Position numbers and translations under genes: made by a program | DNA from: Lacticaseibacillus absianus | GTDB lineage: Bacteria; Bacillota; Bacilli; Lactobacillales; Lactobacillaceae | Assembly (NCBI RefSeq): GCF_013407595.1 | Contig: NZ_JABEKX010000001.1 | Coordinates: forward strand, 124,001 to 188,000 | Reading direction: 5' to 3' | DNA length: 64,000 nucleotides | The notes under the pieces: model-generated | Database searches by the model: none | Told to the model about the DNA's origin: nothing | The model's input: the letters and a program-made list of their open reading frames with translations, nothing else | In this document: positions 32,682-41,275 of the stretch, in pieces | Position numbering within the stretch: position 1 is the first letter of the stretch | How the letters are laid out: each line of letters starts with the position of its first letter

Positions 32682-35465
32682 ATGGCAACACAGCACCGGC
32701 TTGAAAATACGGCGATGACGCGAGTCTTCACGGTGGTCGATCAGCGCTTATTCCTGGGGCGTATCACGAACCACCTCAGTGGCCAGACGCTGACTCCGGC
32801 GCCGGGCTCCGAGGTGTTTTATCTCAGCTTGGGGCTGGATCGACCGGACCGAGTGGCTGCGAGTGACCTGACCGTTACTGCGGTTGAACCGGCGGCGACG
32901 GCGACGGAACAGACGTTGACGGTCAGGTTCGCCCCGTTGGTCCACCGAACGGGGACTTGGACGATCCGCTACGAGGTCCGGCTCGCCGCGACAGTGACTT
33001 ATAGTCACGTGGTCATGACGTGCTCGACGCAGACGGCAGCGCTCGACTATGCGGAACTGGAGGCGTTGAAGTTACCGGCCGCGACCGCCCAGTTCGCGCG
33101 ACCGTCGGACTTCGTGGTGCCTGAGACGGAATGGAACTTTCCGGCGCATGAGTTTTTGCTGGGTCAGCCGGTCTACACAGACAGTCTCTTCTGGGGGTGT
33201 GAATTCCCCGCGACAGACAACCAGATCGTGGCTGACCAGATCCACTTGCGCTACCAACCTGGGCAAAGCTTTGCGGCACGGCGGCAAAGTGAGCGGCTGA
33301 CTGCTGAAGGCGCATGGCAAAGTCCAGACTTCGTCATGGGGGTCGCACCACGGGCAGAACAGGCAAGTCTGCAGGCGGCCCTACTGGCCTACCTGGCACC
33401 GCGCATGCCGGCGACGCCGCTGCGGTGTCAGTATAACTCGTGGTACGACGACCGCATGGGCGTGACCAGTGACCGGGCGATGAGGCTGTTCGAGCAGGCG
33501 CACCGGGCTTTGGCAGACGCAGGCGTGCCGCCGTTGGATGCTTATGTCGTCGATGATGGCTGGAACAATTACAACGATCCTGACTTCACTGGGATCGACG
33601 TGGCACGTTCTGGACGCACGTTCAATCAGACGGGCTTTTGGAGTTTTAACGACAAGTTTCCCGATGAGTTGTATCCGACAAGTGCGCTGGCCAAGCGATT
33701 TGGCGCGACGTTTGGATTGTGGCTGGGCCCGCAAGGTGGGTATGAACTCAATGCGACCTTCGCACAGTTCCTAGAACAGGCGGGCACTGGGTACCTCAAT
33801 CGTCAAGCGGCTTCGGGCGCGGCGCTCGATGTTGCCGCGCGGCGGTACACCAAGCGGCTCAAGGCACTGTTCTTGGACTATCAGGCGCGGTTTGAGATCC
33901 ATTACTGGAAGCTCGATGGCTTCGCGTCGCGTCCAGGCACTGACCCCGACCACGACCATCCCGTCGGGGGACCAGCGGGGGCATACGCGACGACCGCGTT
34001 GTGGGAAGACTGGCGGGACATTTTCGTCGCGATGCGTGAGGCGACACCAGACCTGTTTCTCAATGTCACGTGCTTCATCAATCCCAGTCCATGGTGGCTG
34101 CAGTATGTGAACACCATCTGGCTCCAGAACTCTGGGGACCTCGAGCAGTCGGGGAGTGGCTGCGATGCGGATCGAATGATCACGGGCCGTGATGCGATCT
34201 ACTATCGTAACTTGAACGACGCGCAAGTTCAGTTCCCGTTGAGCCACTACTACAACCATGAGCCGATCTACGGGCACGCCGCACATGTGACCATGACCAC
34301 GCCGGAGTTTCGTCGGTACTTGTTTGCAACGGCGGTTCGGGGCTCGCGGCTATGGGAGCTATACTTCTCACCGTCGATGATGGATCAAGAGAAGTGGCAA
34401 ATCGTTGCGGATGTTTTGGCGTTTGTGCGCGAGTATCAAGAGGCCCTGGACCACGTCGTGATGATCGGCGGCGATCCCAGGGCGGGCGCAGTTTACGGCT
34501 ACCAGGGATGGACGGCGACGACCGGGGTCGTATCGCTCTCCAATCCGAGTGATCAGGCCCAGGCTTATGCGGTGCCGCTGGGTGCAACGGCAGGCCAGTT
34601 CGTCCTCACGCAGTGGGAGCCGGTCGCGCAGGAGGCGCACCCTGTGGTCCAGGCGGATGAGACGATCACCGGGCGGCTTGAGCCGCATGAGACACGGCTC
34701 ATGACCTTCACGAGCGCACCGGTGGTCGCGCCCAAGCTGACGGCCGCACAGGTGATGCGCAATGATCAGATCAGATTAAGGTTCGATCGGCGGGTCAGGG
34801 CCGACAACGTCTACGCGGTCGACGGTCAACCGGTGATCGCGTGTCAGCTGGGGGCCGACCGTCGAACGGTCACGCTGACGAGGGCAACGACATGCCCGAT
34901 CGCCCACCCCGTACGCCTTGAGATCAATGGATTGCCGGGCTGGGAAGGCGGGCGCGTCGACCAAGTGATCGCGCTACAGGCCCACCCTGACGGGGTGATC
35001 GGCCGCTGGTCGGCGGCTGCAGACGAGGCGGTCATGCCAGGCGTTCCGACGTGGCAAGCCGAGTTTAGCTTACGCCTTGAGCTGTCAGCAGAGTTCGAAC
35101 CCGGGTCGCTGGTCAGTCAATCGAATCTGCTGAGCTTAGCGGTCCGACCGGATGGCCAACTTCAGTTCACTTGTGCGGATCAGGTGCTGATCGGTACGTG
35201 GCAGGAGACCCGTGTGGTGGTGCCCGAACACGGGCGCAATGGGACGCCTGCGCACCGGGCCAGTGTGGTCTCAACGGCGGATCGTGGGCAGCTAGAATTG
35301 GGTCGTTCACATACGGTGACCGTTACCCGGGCCGCGAATCGTGCGGTGATGCTACAAGTCGACGGCGAGTTGGTCGCCAGTGGGCTGATGACGGCAGATG
35401 GTGGTGGCGAACCGTTGACCCTGAATCGCAAGAACATTGTAACGGCGACGCTGACACAAGACTGA
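32682..35465 (+). CDS. large GH36-like (clan GH-D-type) glycosidase with C-terminal beta-sandwich domain
   Basis: A 927-residue protein without signal peptide. The N-terminal beta region (to about 245) precedes a TIM barrel with clan GH-D-like strands: CQYNSWYDDR, AYVVDDGWNNYN, FGLWLGPQGGY, HYWKLDGF (probable nucleophile Asp near 412) and NTIWLQNSGDLEQSGSG (Asp near 486 is a candidate acid/base). The barrel ends near 620. A beta domain follows, and about residues 760-927 look like a concanavalin/LamG-type sandwich. It differs clearly from the two other alpha-galactosidases here. It may act on GalNAc- or branched alpha-galactosides; the family is not certain. GAGGAGGTGA lies 7 nt before ATG 32682. 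The preceding 224 bp hold no gene. Confidence 0.65.
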   Translation: MATQHRLENTAMTRVFTVVDQRLFLGRITNHLSGQTLTPAPGSEVFYLSLGLDRPDRVAASDLTVTAVEPAATATEQTLTVRFAPLVHRTGTWTIRYEVRLAATVTYSHVVMTCSTQTAALDYAELEALKLPAATAQFARPSDFVVPETEWNFPAHEFLLGQPVYTDSLFWGCEFPATDNQIVADQIHLRYQPGQSFAARRQSERLTAEGAWQSPDFVMGVAPRAEQASLQAALLAYLAPRMPATPLRCQYNSWYDDRMGVTSDRAMRLFEQAHRALADAGVPPLDAYVVDDGWNNYNDPDFTGIDVARSGRTFNQTGFWSFNDKFPDELYPTSALAKRFGATFGLWLGPQGGYELNATFAQFLEQAGTGYLNRQAASGAALDVAARRYTKRLKALFLDYQARFEIHYWKLDGFASRPGTDPDHDHPVGGPAGAYATTALWEDWRDIFVAMREATPDLFLNVTCFINPSPWWLQYVNTIWLQNSGDLEQSGSGCDADRMITGRDAIYYRNLNDAQVQFPLSHYYNHEPIYGHAAHVTMTTPEFRRYLFATAVRGSRLWELYFSPSMMDQEKWQIVADVLAFVREYQEALDHVVMIGGDPRAGAVYGYQGWTATTGVVSLSNPSDQAQAYAVPLGATAGQFVLTQWEPVAQEAHPVVQADETITGRLEPHETRLMTFTSAPVVAPKLTAAQVMRNDQIRLRFDRRVRADNVYAVDGQPVIACQLGADRRTVTLTRATTCPIAHPVRLEINGLPGWEGGRVDQVIALQAHPDGVIGRWSAAADEAVMPGVPTWQAEFSLRLELSAEFEPGSLVSQSNLLSLAVRPDGQLQFTCADQVLIGTWQETRVVVPEHGRNGTPAHRASVVSTADRGQLELGRSHTVTVTRAANRAVMLQVDGELVASGLMTADGGGEPLTLNRKNIVTATLTQD

Positions 35466-35570
35466 CCGGATCAGTACAGGTGCATTGTGGCGGGCGATCC
35501 GGTGCCGCAATTCGCAAGGGACGCCCACTATGCCCAGCGTGCAGGCGTCGATAAATAAAATACAGTACGT

Positions 35571-35620
35571 AAAAAACCGACCGCAGTTGCCAGTTGTTAG
35601 GCAAAACTGCGGTCGATTTT
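35571..35620. terminator. bidirectional terminator between the GH36-like gene and galU
   Basis: The stem CGACCGCAGTT (35578-35588) / AACTGCGGTCG (35605-35615) is flanked by an A-run on the left and a T-run on the right, so it works in both directions between the convergent genes. Confidence 0.88.
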
Positions 35621-35638
35621 TGTGTGCGGGCGTGCCGG

Positions 35639-36550
35639 TCACTTGCCCTTGGCGGCTTTCTTCTCGTCTTCGGCCTTCAGCTGGGCAGCCAGCTTCAACA
35701 GGTATGGGCGCACCTCATCTTGGACCTCGGGATGGGTGAGACCGTATTCGATGGTGGTCTGCACGAAGCCGAACTTGTTGCCGACGTCATAGCGCTTGCC
35801 CGTGAATTCATGGGCGAAGACGCGCTGGGTCTTGTTCAGCTCGTCGATCGCGTCGGTCAGCTGAATCTCGTTGCCCTTGCCCGGCTTCTGGTGGTCGAGG
35901 ATGTCGAAGATCTCCGGGGTCAGCAGGTAGCGGCCGATGATGGCGAGGTCGGAAGGCGCCTCATCCACGGACGGCTTCTCCACGAACTTGCGCACGTTGT
36001 AGAGTCCCTTGTGCACTTCGCTTTCAGGGTCGATGACGCCGTATGCAGAGACGTCGGCGTGCGGGACCTTCTTGACGGCGAGGATCGACGCGTGGGTCTG
36101 TTCGTATTCGGTGATCAGCTGCTGGGTCAGGGGGATCTTGTCTTGCATCAGGTCGTCGCCGAGCATGACGACGAAGGGTTCACCGGCGATGAAGGACTTG
36201 GCGAGGCGCACGGCATCGCCGAGGCCATTCGGGTACGGCTGGCGCACGTAGAACAGGTTCACGCCGATGTCGGTGGTGTCGTGGACCATCTTGAGCAGGC
36301 TAGCCTTACCTTTGGCCTCGAGGTTCTGCTCCAGCTCCGGCGCGGAATCGAAGTGATCTTCGATGGAGCGTTTCTGCTTACCCTCGACGATCAGGATATC
36401 TTCGATGCCGCTGGCCTTCGCTTCCTCGACGATGAACTGGATCGTCGGCTTGTCGACGATCGGGAGCATTTCCTTGGCGAGAGCCTTGGTGGCGGGGAGG
36501 AACCGGGTCCCGAGCCCAGCTGCGGGGATGACTGCTTTTCTAACCTTCAT
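35639..36550 (-). CDS. galU: UTP--glucose-1-phosphate uridylyltransferase
   Basis: A 303-residue nucleotidyltransferase of normal GalU length that makes UDP-glucose for glycans, teichoic acids and the Leloir pathway. Seen motifs: [42 protein letters not shown] (nucleotide-binding loop and catalytic Lys), [34 protein letters not shown], and FVEKP. GGAGG lies just upstream of ATG 36550. It is a single leftward gene converging on the GH36-like gene. It is relevant to the glycosyltransferases at 48-51 kb, which probably use UDP-sugars. Confidence 0.97.
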   Translation of the reverse strand: MKVRKAVIPAAGLGTRFLPATKALAKEMLPIVDKPTIQFIVEEAKASGIEDILIVEGKQKRSIEDHFDSAPELEQNLEAKGKASLLKMVHDTTDIGVNLFYVRQPYPNGLGDAVRLAKSFIAGEPFVVMLGDDLMQDKIPLTQQLITEYEQTHASILAVKKVPHADVSAYGVIDPESEVHKGLYNVRKFVEKPSVDEAPSDLAIIGRYLLTPEIFDILDHQKPGKGNEIQLTDAIDELNKTQRVFAHEFTGKRYDVGNKFGFVQTTIEYGLTHPEVQDEVRPYLLKLAAQLKAEDEKKAAKGK

Positions 36551-36747
36551 AGATTGACGCCTCCTGTTGGTAATCTACCTCCACCATACCGTAATTGACG
36601 GCAAAAAGGTAGCGAGACGACGTAAACTTAAGTGGTTTCGATCATTTTGCTGCGCTTGCTGCGCTGTTTTACACCGAGATAAATAATCTCCCGAGTCGTC
36701 TGAATACCTGTCAAGGGCGCTTTGCGCGTACAATGTGTGCGGCGGCG

Positions 36748-37296
36748 CTAGTCGACCAGGTCGTGGTAGCGTTGCGCTAGGCGCTTGCGCATGCGGCCGA
36801 CGGAGCGCGGGGTGAGGGCGATCAGCGGCGCGATCTCGCGGTCCGATAAGCCGATCGCGCGCAAGCGCAGCAGGGTCCGTTCCGGATCGGAGGCAGTGCG
36901 CCAGAGCTTGGTCATTGCCTCGGACATCGCGAGCTGATCGATCAGCGGGGTGTCGGTGACGTCGATCGCGGCGATCGCCAGGGTGCGCAAGGCCGCGAAC
37001 TCCTCGGTCTGGTAGTCGGCCAGTCGCGTACGGTGGGCGCGCAACTGGCCGCGCCGCTTGATCAGGCGCAGAAAGACGAACCAGCCCGCCAGGCGGTTGA
37101 ATTTTTCACGTTCGCTCGGGGTGTCCAACGGCGTCCCGTAATGCGCGTAGTACTGGGCGTAGATGAGGCGGGCGTCTTGCAGGTAGTCGTCGTAGTCGGG
37201 GTGACTGCGGGGCAACCCGACGCGCGTCAAGGCGTTATGGAGCACGCCTTCGTTCTCGAGGCTGAGGATCAAGCCTTCTTCTTCACGTGTTGCCAT
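36748..37296 (-). CDS. ComX/SigH-like alternative sigma factor
   Basis: A 182-residue protein with sigma-70 type regions. An N-terminal part (HNALTRVGLPRSHPDYDDYLQDARLIYAQYYAHYG, then KFNRLAGWFVFLRLIKRRGQ) resembles region 2 of the small ComX/SigH-type sigma factors of lactic acid bacteria. A C-terminal HTH (LLRLRAIGLSDREIAPLIALTPRSVGRMRKRLAQRY) resembles region 4. ComX-type factors switch on DNA-uptake genes in streptococci; in lactobacilli the role is usually not shown. Transcribed leftward; the neighbour on the other strand is an unknown gene. I see no competence genes beside it. RNA-polymerase targets cannot be told from this window. Confidence 0.7.
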   Translation of the reverse strand: MATREEEGLILSLENEGVLHNALTRVGLPRSHPDYDDYLQDARLIYAQYYAHYGTPLDTPSEREKFNRLAGWFVFLRLIKRRGQLRAHRTRLADYQTEEFAALRTLAIAAIDVTDTPLIDQLAMSEAMTKLWRTASDPERTLLRLRAIGLSDREIAPLIALTPRSVGRMRKRLAQRYHDLVD

Positions 37297-37533
37297 TCGA
37301 TGACCCTCTTGTGGCAGCAGGTGGGCCCGCCTGCTGCGGGGAAATTTCGATCCCAGGATCGATGGTCAGAGCATACACGGGCGACGTGGTGGGGGCACTT
37401 TCCCCCTTAGTGCTCCGCAGGCCGGCTAGGCTGGGCATCTTGGTGGGCAATGTTGGCATTCAGGCGCCGGGCCTGCGCCAGGTCTGCGGTGTGCCAAGCC
37501 AAGGGGGACCACAAGTTTTTTTGGGGGGGTCAC

Positions 37534-38415
37534 GTGAAGCAGGGGGTGGGGCCGGTGCCACAGCTGTATCCGAGACGTGTCATCACCACTGGGCTCGATC
37601 CGGTATGGGACGGCGTGGACCTGACGACACACCTGGCCGCTCTGCCGCGTGGGACCAAAGAAGCGCTCGGCATTGATCTGGCTTGCGCCTTGCCAGTCCC
37701 AGGCCCCGGTGCGTACCGCACGTTGCTCTTGCGTCAGGCGGGCCCGCCGTTACTGTTGCCGATCACCACGGGCACGGTGTGGGCGCGCCTCAAGCGTCAG
37801 GCGAAGCTGGGGTGGCTCGACCCGACGGCCTCGCCGCTGAAGCTCGCCGAAGCGCTGTACGCCGCCAAATACGCGGGGCGGATCTTGCCCTATCCGCCGC
37901 GCGTGATCGCGTATGTCGCGCAGTGTTTTTTCTCGCTGGGCGGAAGCGGACAGCACCTGAACCCGGCGGTGATGGCCGGCCATCCGTTGCGCGACTGCGC
38001 CGCAACGGGGCCGGGGGAGTTTCGCTTTCAGCTCGGTCGTCGCGGGCAGGGCTGGCAGCTCGAGCTGGCGTTCGGTCACCTGACCCCGGCCGCCTTTGGT
38101 GTCATGCAAGGCTTCATGACGGAGTTGATGCAGACGGTGACCGCGAGTCTTGGGCCGGTGTGGGCGGCCTATCTGGCGGACACCCAGCCGCCACGTAGCC
38201 GCTTCGGCCCGGCCGCGGCGCTGCCCCTGACTGTGAGCGGGCGGCCCCCGGCCCCTGTGTTGCAGGATTACCTCGAGGCCGCCGCGAGCCGCATGGGGGC
38301 ATTGATCCGGGACTACACCGGCGCTGATCTGCCACGTGAGGCCGTGATCGAGCTAGCGATGCAGCTGTACCGGCTGGAGGTGGAGCCGGCGGATGTCGCC
38401 CGTGAGCGGCGGTGA
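37534..38415 (+). CDS. hypothetical protein, 293 residues
   Basis: I do not recognise this protein. It is predicted to start at GTG 37534, after a G-rich stretch; the start at 37450 has no site. It has no signal peptide or clear membrane segment. The sequence is alanine/proline/arginine-rich with tracts such as VIAYVAQCFFSLGGSGQHLNPAVMAGHP and a C-terminal helical part (AVIELAMQLYRLEVEPADVARERR). Codon use matches the GC-rich neighbours, so it looks like a real gene, and a good terminator follows its stop codon. It is divergent from the ComX-like sigma gene (about 240 bp between starts), but no functional link can be shown. Confidence 0.65.
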   Translation: MKQGVGPVPQLYPRRVITTGLDPVWDGVDLTTHLAALPRGTKEALGIDLACALPVPGPGAYRTLLLRQAGPPLLLPITTGTVWARLKRQAKLGWLDPTASPLKLAEALYAAKYAGRILPYPPRVIAYVAQCFFSLGGSGQHLNPAVMAGHPLRDCAATGPGEFRFQLGRRGQGWQLELAFGHLTPAAFGVMQGFMTELMQTVTASLGPVWAAYLADTQPPRSRFGPAAALPLTVSGRPPAPVLQDYLEAAASRMGALIRDYTGADLPREAVIELAMQLYRLEVEPADVARERR

Positions 38416-38416
38416 C

Positions 38417-38445
38417 GGGGGCGTGACAAAAGTCACGCCCCTTTT
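38417..38445 (+). terminator. terminator of the hypothetical gene
   Basis: A perfect 10-bp stem GGGGCGTGAC/GTCACGCCCC (38417-38426 and 38432-38441) with loop AAAAA and a following TTTT. Confidence 0.85.
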
Positions 38446-38630
38446 GTCGGCCCCCCAATGATGCCAGTAGCGTAATAGGCCCAGCGGCCGGCGCTGAGCA
38501 GTCCACTGTCCTGTCCTGTCCGCGCCTAATGCGGCTTTTGGCCCAGCGCCGTCACTTTTTGCTGGCCGCGGCGCTTCTCTTATATAGACGGGCAGGTGCC
38601 CGTCGAGTGAGGCGAAAGGGGGAGTGCGGC

Positions 38631-38837
38631 ATGCGAGAGATCCAGACGGTGGCGGTCACGTTCACCTATACGAATCCGGCTGCGCCGACGGACCGGTTCA
38701 CCCGGCGTCTGACGGGGCTAGACCCGGACGCGTCGGATGAGCAGCTGATCGCGCTGGGCAAAGTGCTGGAAGGCGTGACGACGGATCACGTGCTGACGCA
38801 GATCGCGATCGCGCAGACCGAGCGGATCGAGCTGTAG
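38631..38837 (+). CDS. small protein, DUF1659-like
   Basis: A 68-residue protein (VAVTFTYTNPAAPTDRFTRRLTGLDPDASDEQLIALGKVLEGVT) preceded by AAAGGGGGAG. It looks like the small DUF1659-type proteins commonly encoded next to a DUF2922 protein in lactobacilli and bacilli; similarity is judged by eye only. It is the first of four small consecutive genes (38631-39831). Function is unknown. Confidence 0.7.
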   Translation: MREIQTVAVTFTYTNPAAPTDRFTRRLTGLDPDASDEQLIALGKVLEGVTTDHVLTQIAIAQTERIEL

Positions 38838-38867
38838 GCGTGGATCGCGTGAGGAGGGGGTGACGAG

Positions 38868-39101
38868 ATGGAGACGATCGTAGCAGAGTTGCGCTTGACG
38901 TTCATCGATTCGACCGGCGCGCAACGGATCTTGCGGCTGGCGCGGTACGACACAGATCTGACGGCCGCAGCAGTCGAGGCGCTGGCACAAGCGATCATCG
39001 GCGCGGATGTGTTCGGCCAGGGCGCGGTACGGTACTATGCTGAGCTGCGGGTCGGCGCGAAGGTCGCAACGACGACCAGTGTTATCGTGGATAAGCGGTG
39101 A
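38868..39101 (+). CDS. small protein, DUF2922-like
   Basis: A 77-residue protein starting METIVAELRLTFIDSTGAQRILRL, with VEALAQAIIGADVFG and the end RVGAKVATTTSVIVDKR. This fits the DUF2922 pattern (beta strands, helix, final strand). GAGGAGGGGGTGA precedes ATG 38868, 30 bp after the preceding small gene. Function unknown; the pair often occurs together. Confidence 0.72.
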   Translation: METIVAELRLTFIDSTGAQRILRLARYDTDLTAAAVEALAQAIIGADVFGQGAVRYYAELRVGAKVATTTSVIVDKR

Positions 39102-39163
39102 GCTGACGCCGGAGCGAGCCTCCGGCGTACATAACGACCGATCTGACAAAAGGAGGGGGCGCC

Positions 39164-39754
39164 ATGCGCTTCGTGATGCTTGCATTGGCGCTGATCAGCG
39201 TCAACTTGGAGTTCTTGTTCACCTGGCTTGCACTGATGCAGCGGGTCGCCCCGAAGACAGTCGCCTTCGGGGCGGGACTCGTGTCGGCTGGCCTGGTGAG
39301 CCTCGCATGGGCGCTCGGGCAGGGGCTTGAGTTGATCCTGCCGGCGTGGGTCGTCGGTGGTAGTGGCTTGGTCCCACTAGTGTGGGCGCTGCACGCCCCG
39401 CAACCGGCGCCGGTCAGCGCACCGGCCCCACTCCCCACGGTGGCGGCAACCAGTCCGCTGGCCGCGGTGATCGCAACGGCCTTAGTGCTGACGGCGCGCT
39501 GTCAACTGACGTTGTTCCTGCCGGTGATGGCGGGGGTCAGCGCATGGACGCTGCTTGGCGCGGTGGGGCTGGTGGGCGGTCTGACAGTGGGGCTGCTCTA
39601 CAGCCTTCAGGGGCTGGCGCGCCATCCGGCCCTGGCGGCGACGATCACGGCACGGGCCAAGGCGAGTGCGACGACGTGTTACGTGCTTGCCGGGGCGTTC
39701 GTCGCGGTGGATACCGGGCTGGTCGATCAACTCGTGAAGGTGGTGAGCGCATGA
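39164..39754 (+). CDS. hypothetical integral membrane protein, 196 residues
   Basis: The protein has about five or six hydrophobic segments (MLALALISVNLEFLFTWLALM; FGAGLVSAGLVSLAW; WVVGGSGLVPLVWAL; LAAVIATALVLTARCQLTLFL; GAVGLVGGLTVGLLYSL; ATTCYVLAGAFVAVDTGLV) with an Ala/Pro-rich linker near residues 75-90. I do not recognise the family. AAAAGGAGGGGG precedes ATG 39164. It follows the DUF2922-like gene and overlaps the next tiny gene by four bases, so it belongs to the same unit. Confidence 0.7.
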   Translation: MRFVMLALALISVNLEFLFTWLALMQRVAPKTVAFGAGLVSAGLVSLAWALGQGLELILPAWVVGGSGLVPLVWALHAPQPAPVSAPAPLPTVAATSPLAAVIATALVLTARCQLTLFLPVMAGVSAWTLLGAVGLVGGLTVGLLYSLQGLARHPALAATITARAKASATTCYVLAGAFVAVDTGLVDQLVKVVSA

Positions 39755-39831
39755 AGAAGTGGCGTAAGCAGGCGCTGGCAGTCGTCGCATTCTTGGTTCA
39801 GTACGGCTTGCTCCTGCGCGTGTGGGGATGA
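39751..39831 (+). CDS. 26-residue predicted membrane peptide
   Basis: The frame opens with ATGA, overlapping the stop codon of the preceding membrane-protein gene, which is a typical sign of translational coupling. The upstream GGTGG may serve as the site. The peptide has a basic start (MKKWRKQ) followed by one hydrophobic stretch (ALAVVAFLVQYGLLL). No family recognised; short coding length keeps confidence low. Confidence 0.5.
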   Translation: MKKWRKQALAVVAFLVQYGLLLRVWG

Positions 39832-39924
39832 GGGCGGGACCGCGCACGGGGCCGACCGTAAAAAAGCCCTAAGTTGACGGAGCTGGCGCGGTGAGTGTGG
39901 TAAGCTAACAGCGGGAGGTGCGCG

Positions 39925-40608
39925 ATGAGCATCTATAGAAAACTCTGGCTCGGGTTGATCGGCGTGGTGCTTGCGGTGATGACGGGCTTCAACCTGTTCT
40001 TCCAGATCGATCACACGTCAGGTCACTCGATGGATCCGACGCTGGCAGACGGCCAATGGCTGGTCGTTGCGCGCCCGCGGACCCTGAAGTGGTTCAACGT
40101 GCCGTATCGCTACGGCGACATCGTGATCGTCGCCAACGAAGCGAAGAATCTCGACGTGACGACGGACCGGCTGCTGGTCAAACGCCTGATCGGCAAGCCC
40201 GGGGACCTGATCGGCGTGTCGCGCACGACCGTATACCGCAACGCCAAAGCCATCGCTGAGCCATATGTTGCCTACGCGATGGACAACAGCCTGTACAGCT
40301 ACGGCGGCGTGGCCGGAGGCGGGATGATGTTTCGCAACACGAGCTATCTCAGCACCACCTTGCTGAACAAGCACCAGTACTTCATCCTCGGGGATAACCG
40401 GCCCGTGTCGGCAGACTCGCGCTGGTTCGGCCCGATCCAGACGACGCAACTGCGCGGCAAAGTGCTTGCGCCGCTGCGCCTGAACGACCGGATCGGGTGG
40501 CAGCAGGCGCTCGGCCAGGCGCTCCGCTTCACCCCCCTGGTGCTCGTGTTACTCGTTGTTGCGACGTTGTACTGGCCAGAGTGGCAGCGGTGGCGGCGCA
40601 AGGACTGA
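39925..40608 (+). CDS. lepB: type I signal peptidase
   Basis: A 227-residue membrane protease that removes signal peptides of exported proteins. An N-terminal membrane segment (about 8-28) precedes SGHSMDPTL with the catalytic Ser (near 35), LLVKRLIGKPGD with the catalytic Lys (near 85) and the conserved FILGDNRPVSADSRWFGPI. A second hydrophobic segment near the C-terminus (LVLVLLVVATLYW, about 205-218) is unusual for Gram-positive SipS-type enzymes, which normally have only one. GGAGG precedes ATG 39925. Confidence 0.92.
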   Translation: MSIYRKLWLGLIGVVLAVMTGFNLFFQIDHTSGHSMDPTLADGQWLVVARPRTLKWFNVPYRYGDIVIVANEAKNLDVTTDRLLVKRLIGKPGDLIGVSRTTVYRNAKAIAEPYVAYAMDNSLYSYGGVAGGGMMFRNTSYLSTTLLNKHQYFILGDNRPVSADSRWFGPIQTTQLRGKVLAPLRLNDRIGWQQALGQALRFTPLVLVLLVVATLYWPEWQRWRRKD

Positions 40609-40615
40609 TGGGCCT

Positions 40616-40631
40616 TGTTTCACGTGAAACA
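40616..40631. other. parS site (exact)
   Basis: TGTTTCACGTGAAACA, identical to the site at 13952 and to the known parS sequence. It lies between lepB and the Nudix gene, just upstream of its start. A reading frame starting TTG 40615 would translate it as MFHVKQ. Confidence 0.85.
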
Positions 40632-40653
40632 GGGTGACGAGGGGGAACGGAAG

Positions 40654-41247
40654 ATGGACACACTGACTTTTTTGCGCCGGCTCTTGGCGATCGCCCAGGC
40701 CGGCCTGACGTTCGGCCACGATGTGTACGATCGTGAGCGCTACACCGAACTACGTGACCTGGCGCTTGAGCAGCTTGCGACCCTGAGCGCAACGCCGCTG
40801 ACGACGCTGCAAGCGCTGGCGGACCAGCAGGCCGGCTACCCGACGCCGAAGGTCGATGTGCGCGGCTTCATCCGACGCGCAGACCGGGTGCTCTTGGTGC
40901 AAGACGCCAAGGGGGAGTGGGCACTGCCCGGTGGCTACGCCGAGGTCGGCTGGTCGCCGCGGGAGAACGTCGCTAAGGAGGTGCGCGAGGAGACCGGCCT
41001 GACCGTGACCGTCGGTGCGTTGCGAGCGATCTATGACACGGCCAAGCGCCCAGACTTGCCATACGTCTACCAGTACTATAAGCTGATCTTCGCCTGTACG
41101 CCGGTGACTGGGACGTTCGCGCCGAATCCCGAGACGACTAAGGCGGCGTACTTCGCACTGACGGCCCTGCCGCCGCTGTCCGAGGCGCGCACCACCCGCG
41201 CTCAGCTGATCCAGCTGATGACGCAAGACACCGTGACGATCGAGTGA
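40654..41247 (+). CDS. Nudix hydrolase
   Basis: A 197-residue protein of the group with an N-terminal helical Nudix-associated domain (about 1-65, FLRRLLAIAQAGLTFGHDVYDRERYTEL...LATLSATPL). The Nudix box is WALPGGYAEVGWSPRENVAKEVREETGLTV, with Trp in place of the first Glu of the consensus GX5EX7REUXEEXGU; Tyr at this place is common in the ADP-ribose pyrophosphatase-like YjhB group. I chose ATG 40654 (GGGGGAACGG upstream); TTG 40615 would begin inside a parS site. Likely a nucleoside-diphosphate derivative hydrolase; substrate unknown. Confidence 0.88.
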   Translation: MDTLTFLRRLLAIAQAGLTFGHDVYDRERYTELRDLALEQLATLSATPLTTLQALADQQAGYPTPKVDVRGFIRRADRVLLVQDAKGEWALPGGYAEVGWSPRENVAKEVREETGLTVTVGALRAIYDTAKRPDLPYVYQYYKLIFACTPVTGTFAPNPETTKAAYFALTALPPLSEARTTRAQLIQLMTQDTVTIE

Positions 41248-41275
41248 CGCCTGGTCGAGGAGACTGGGCGTTTTT
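41247..41275 (+). terminator. terminator of the Nudix gene
   Basis: ACGCCTGGTC (41247-41256) pairs with GACTGGGCGT (41262-41271) over 10 bp with two G-T wobbles, loop GAGGA, ending in five T. Confidence 0.75.

Noticed and set aside
35594-36598. Rightward open frame of 334 codons
   Set aside because: Shadow of galU on the other strand, which matches a known enzyme over its full length.
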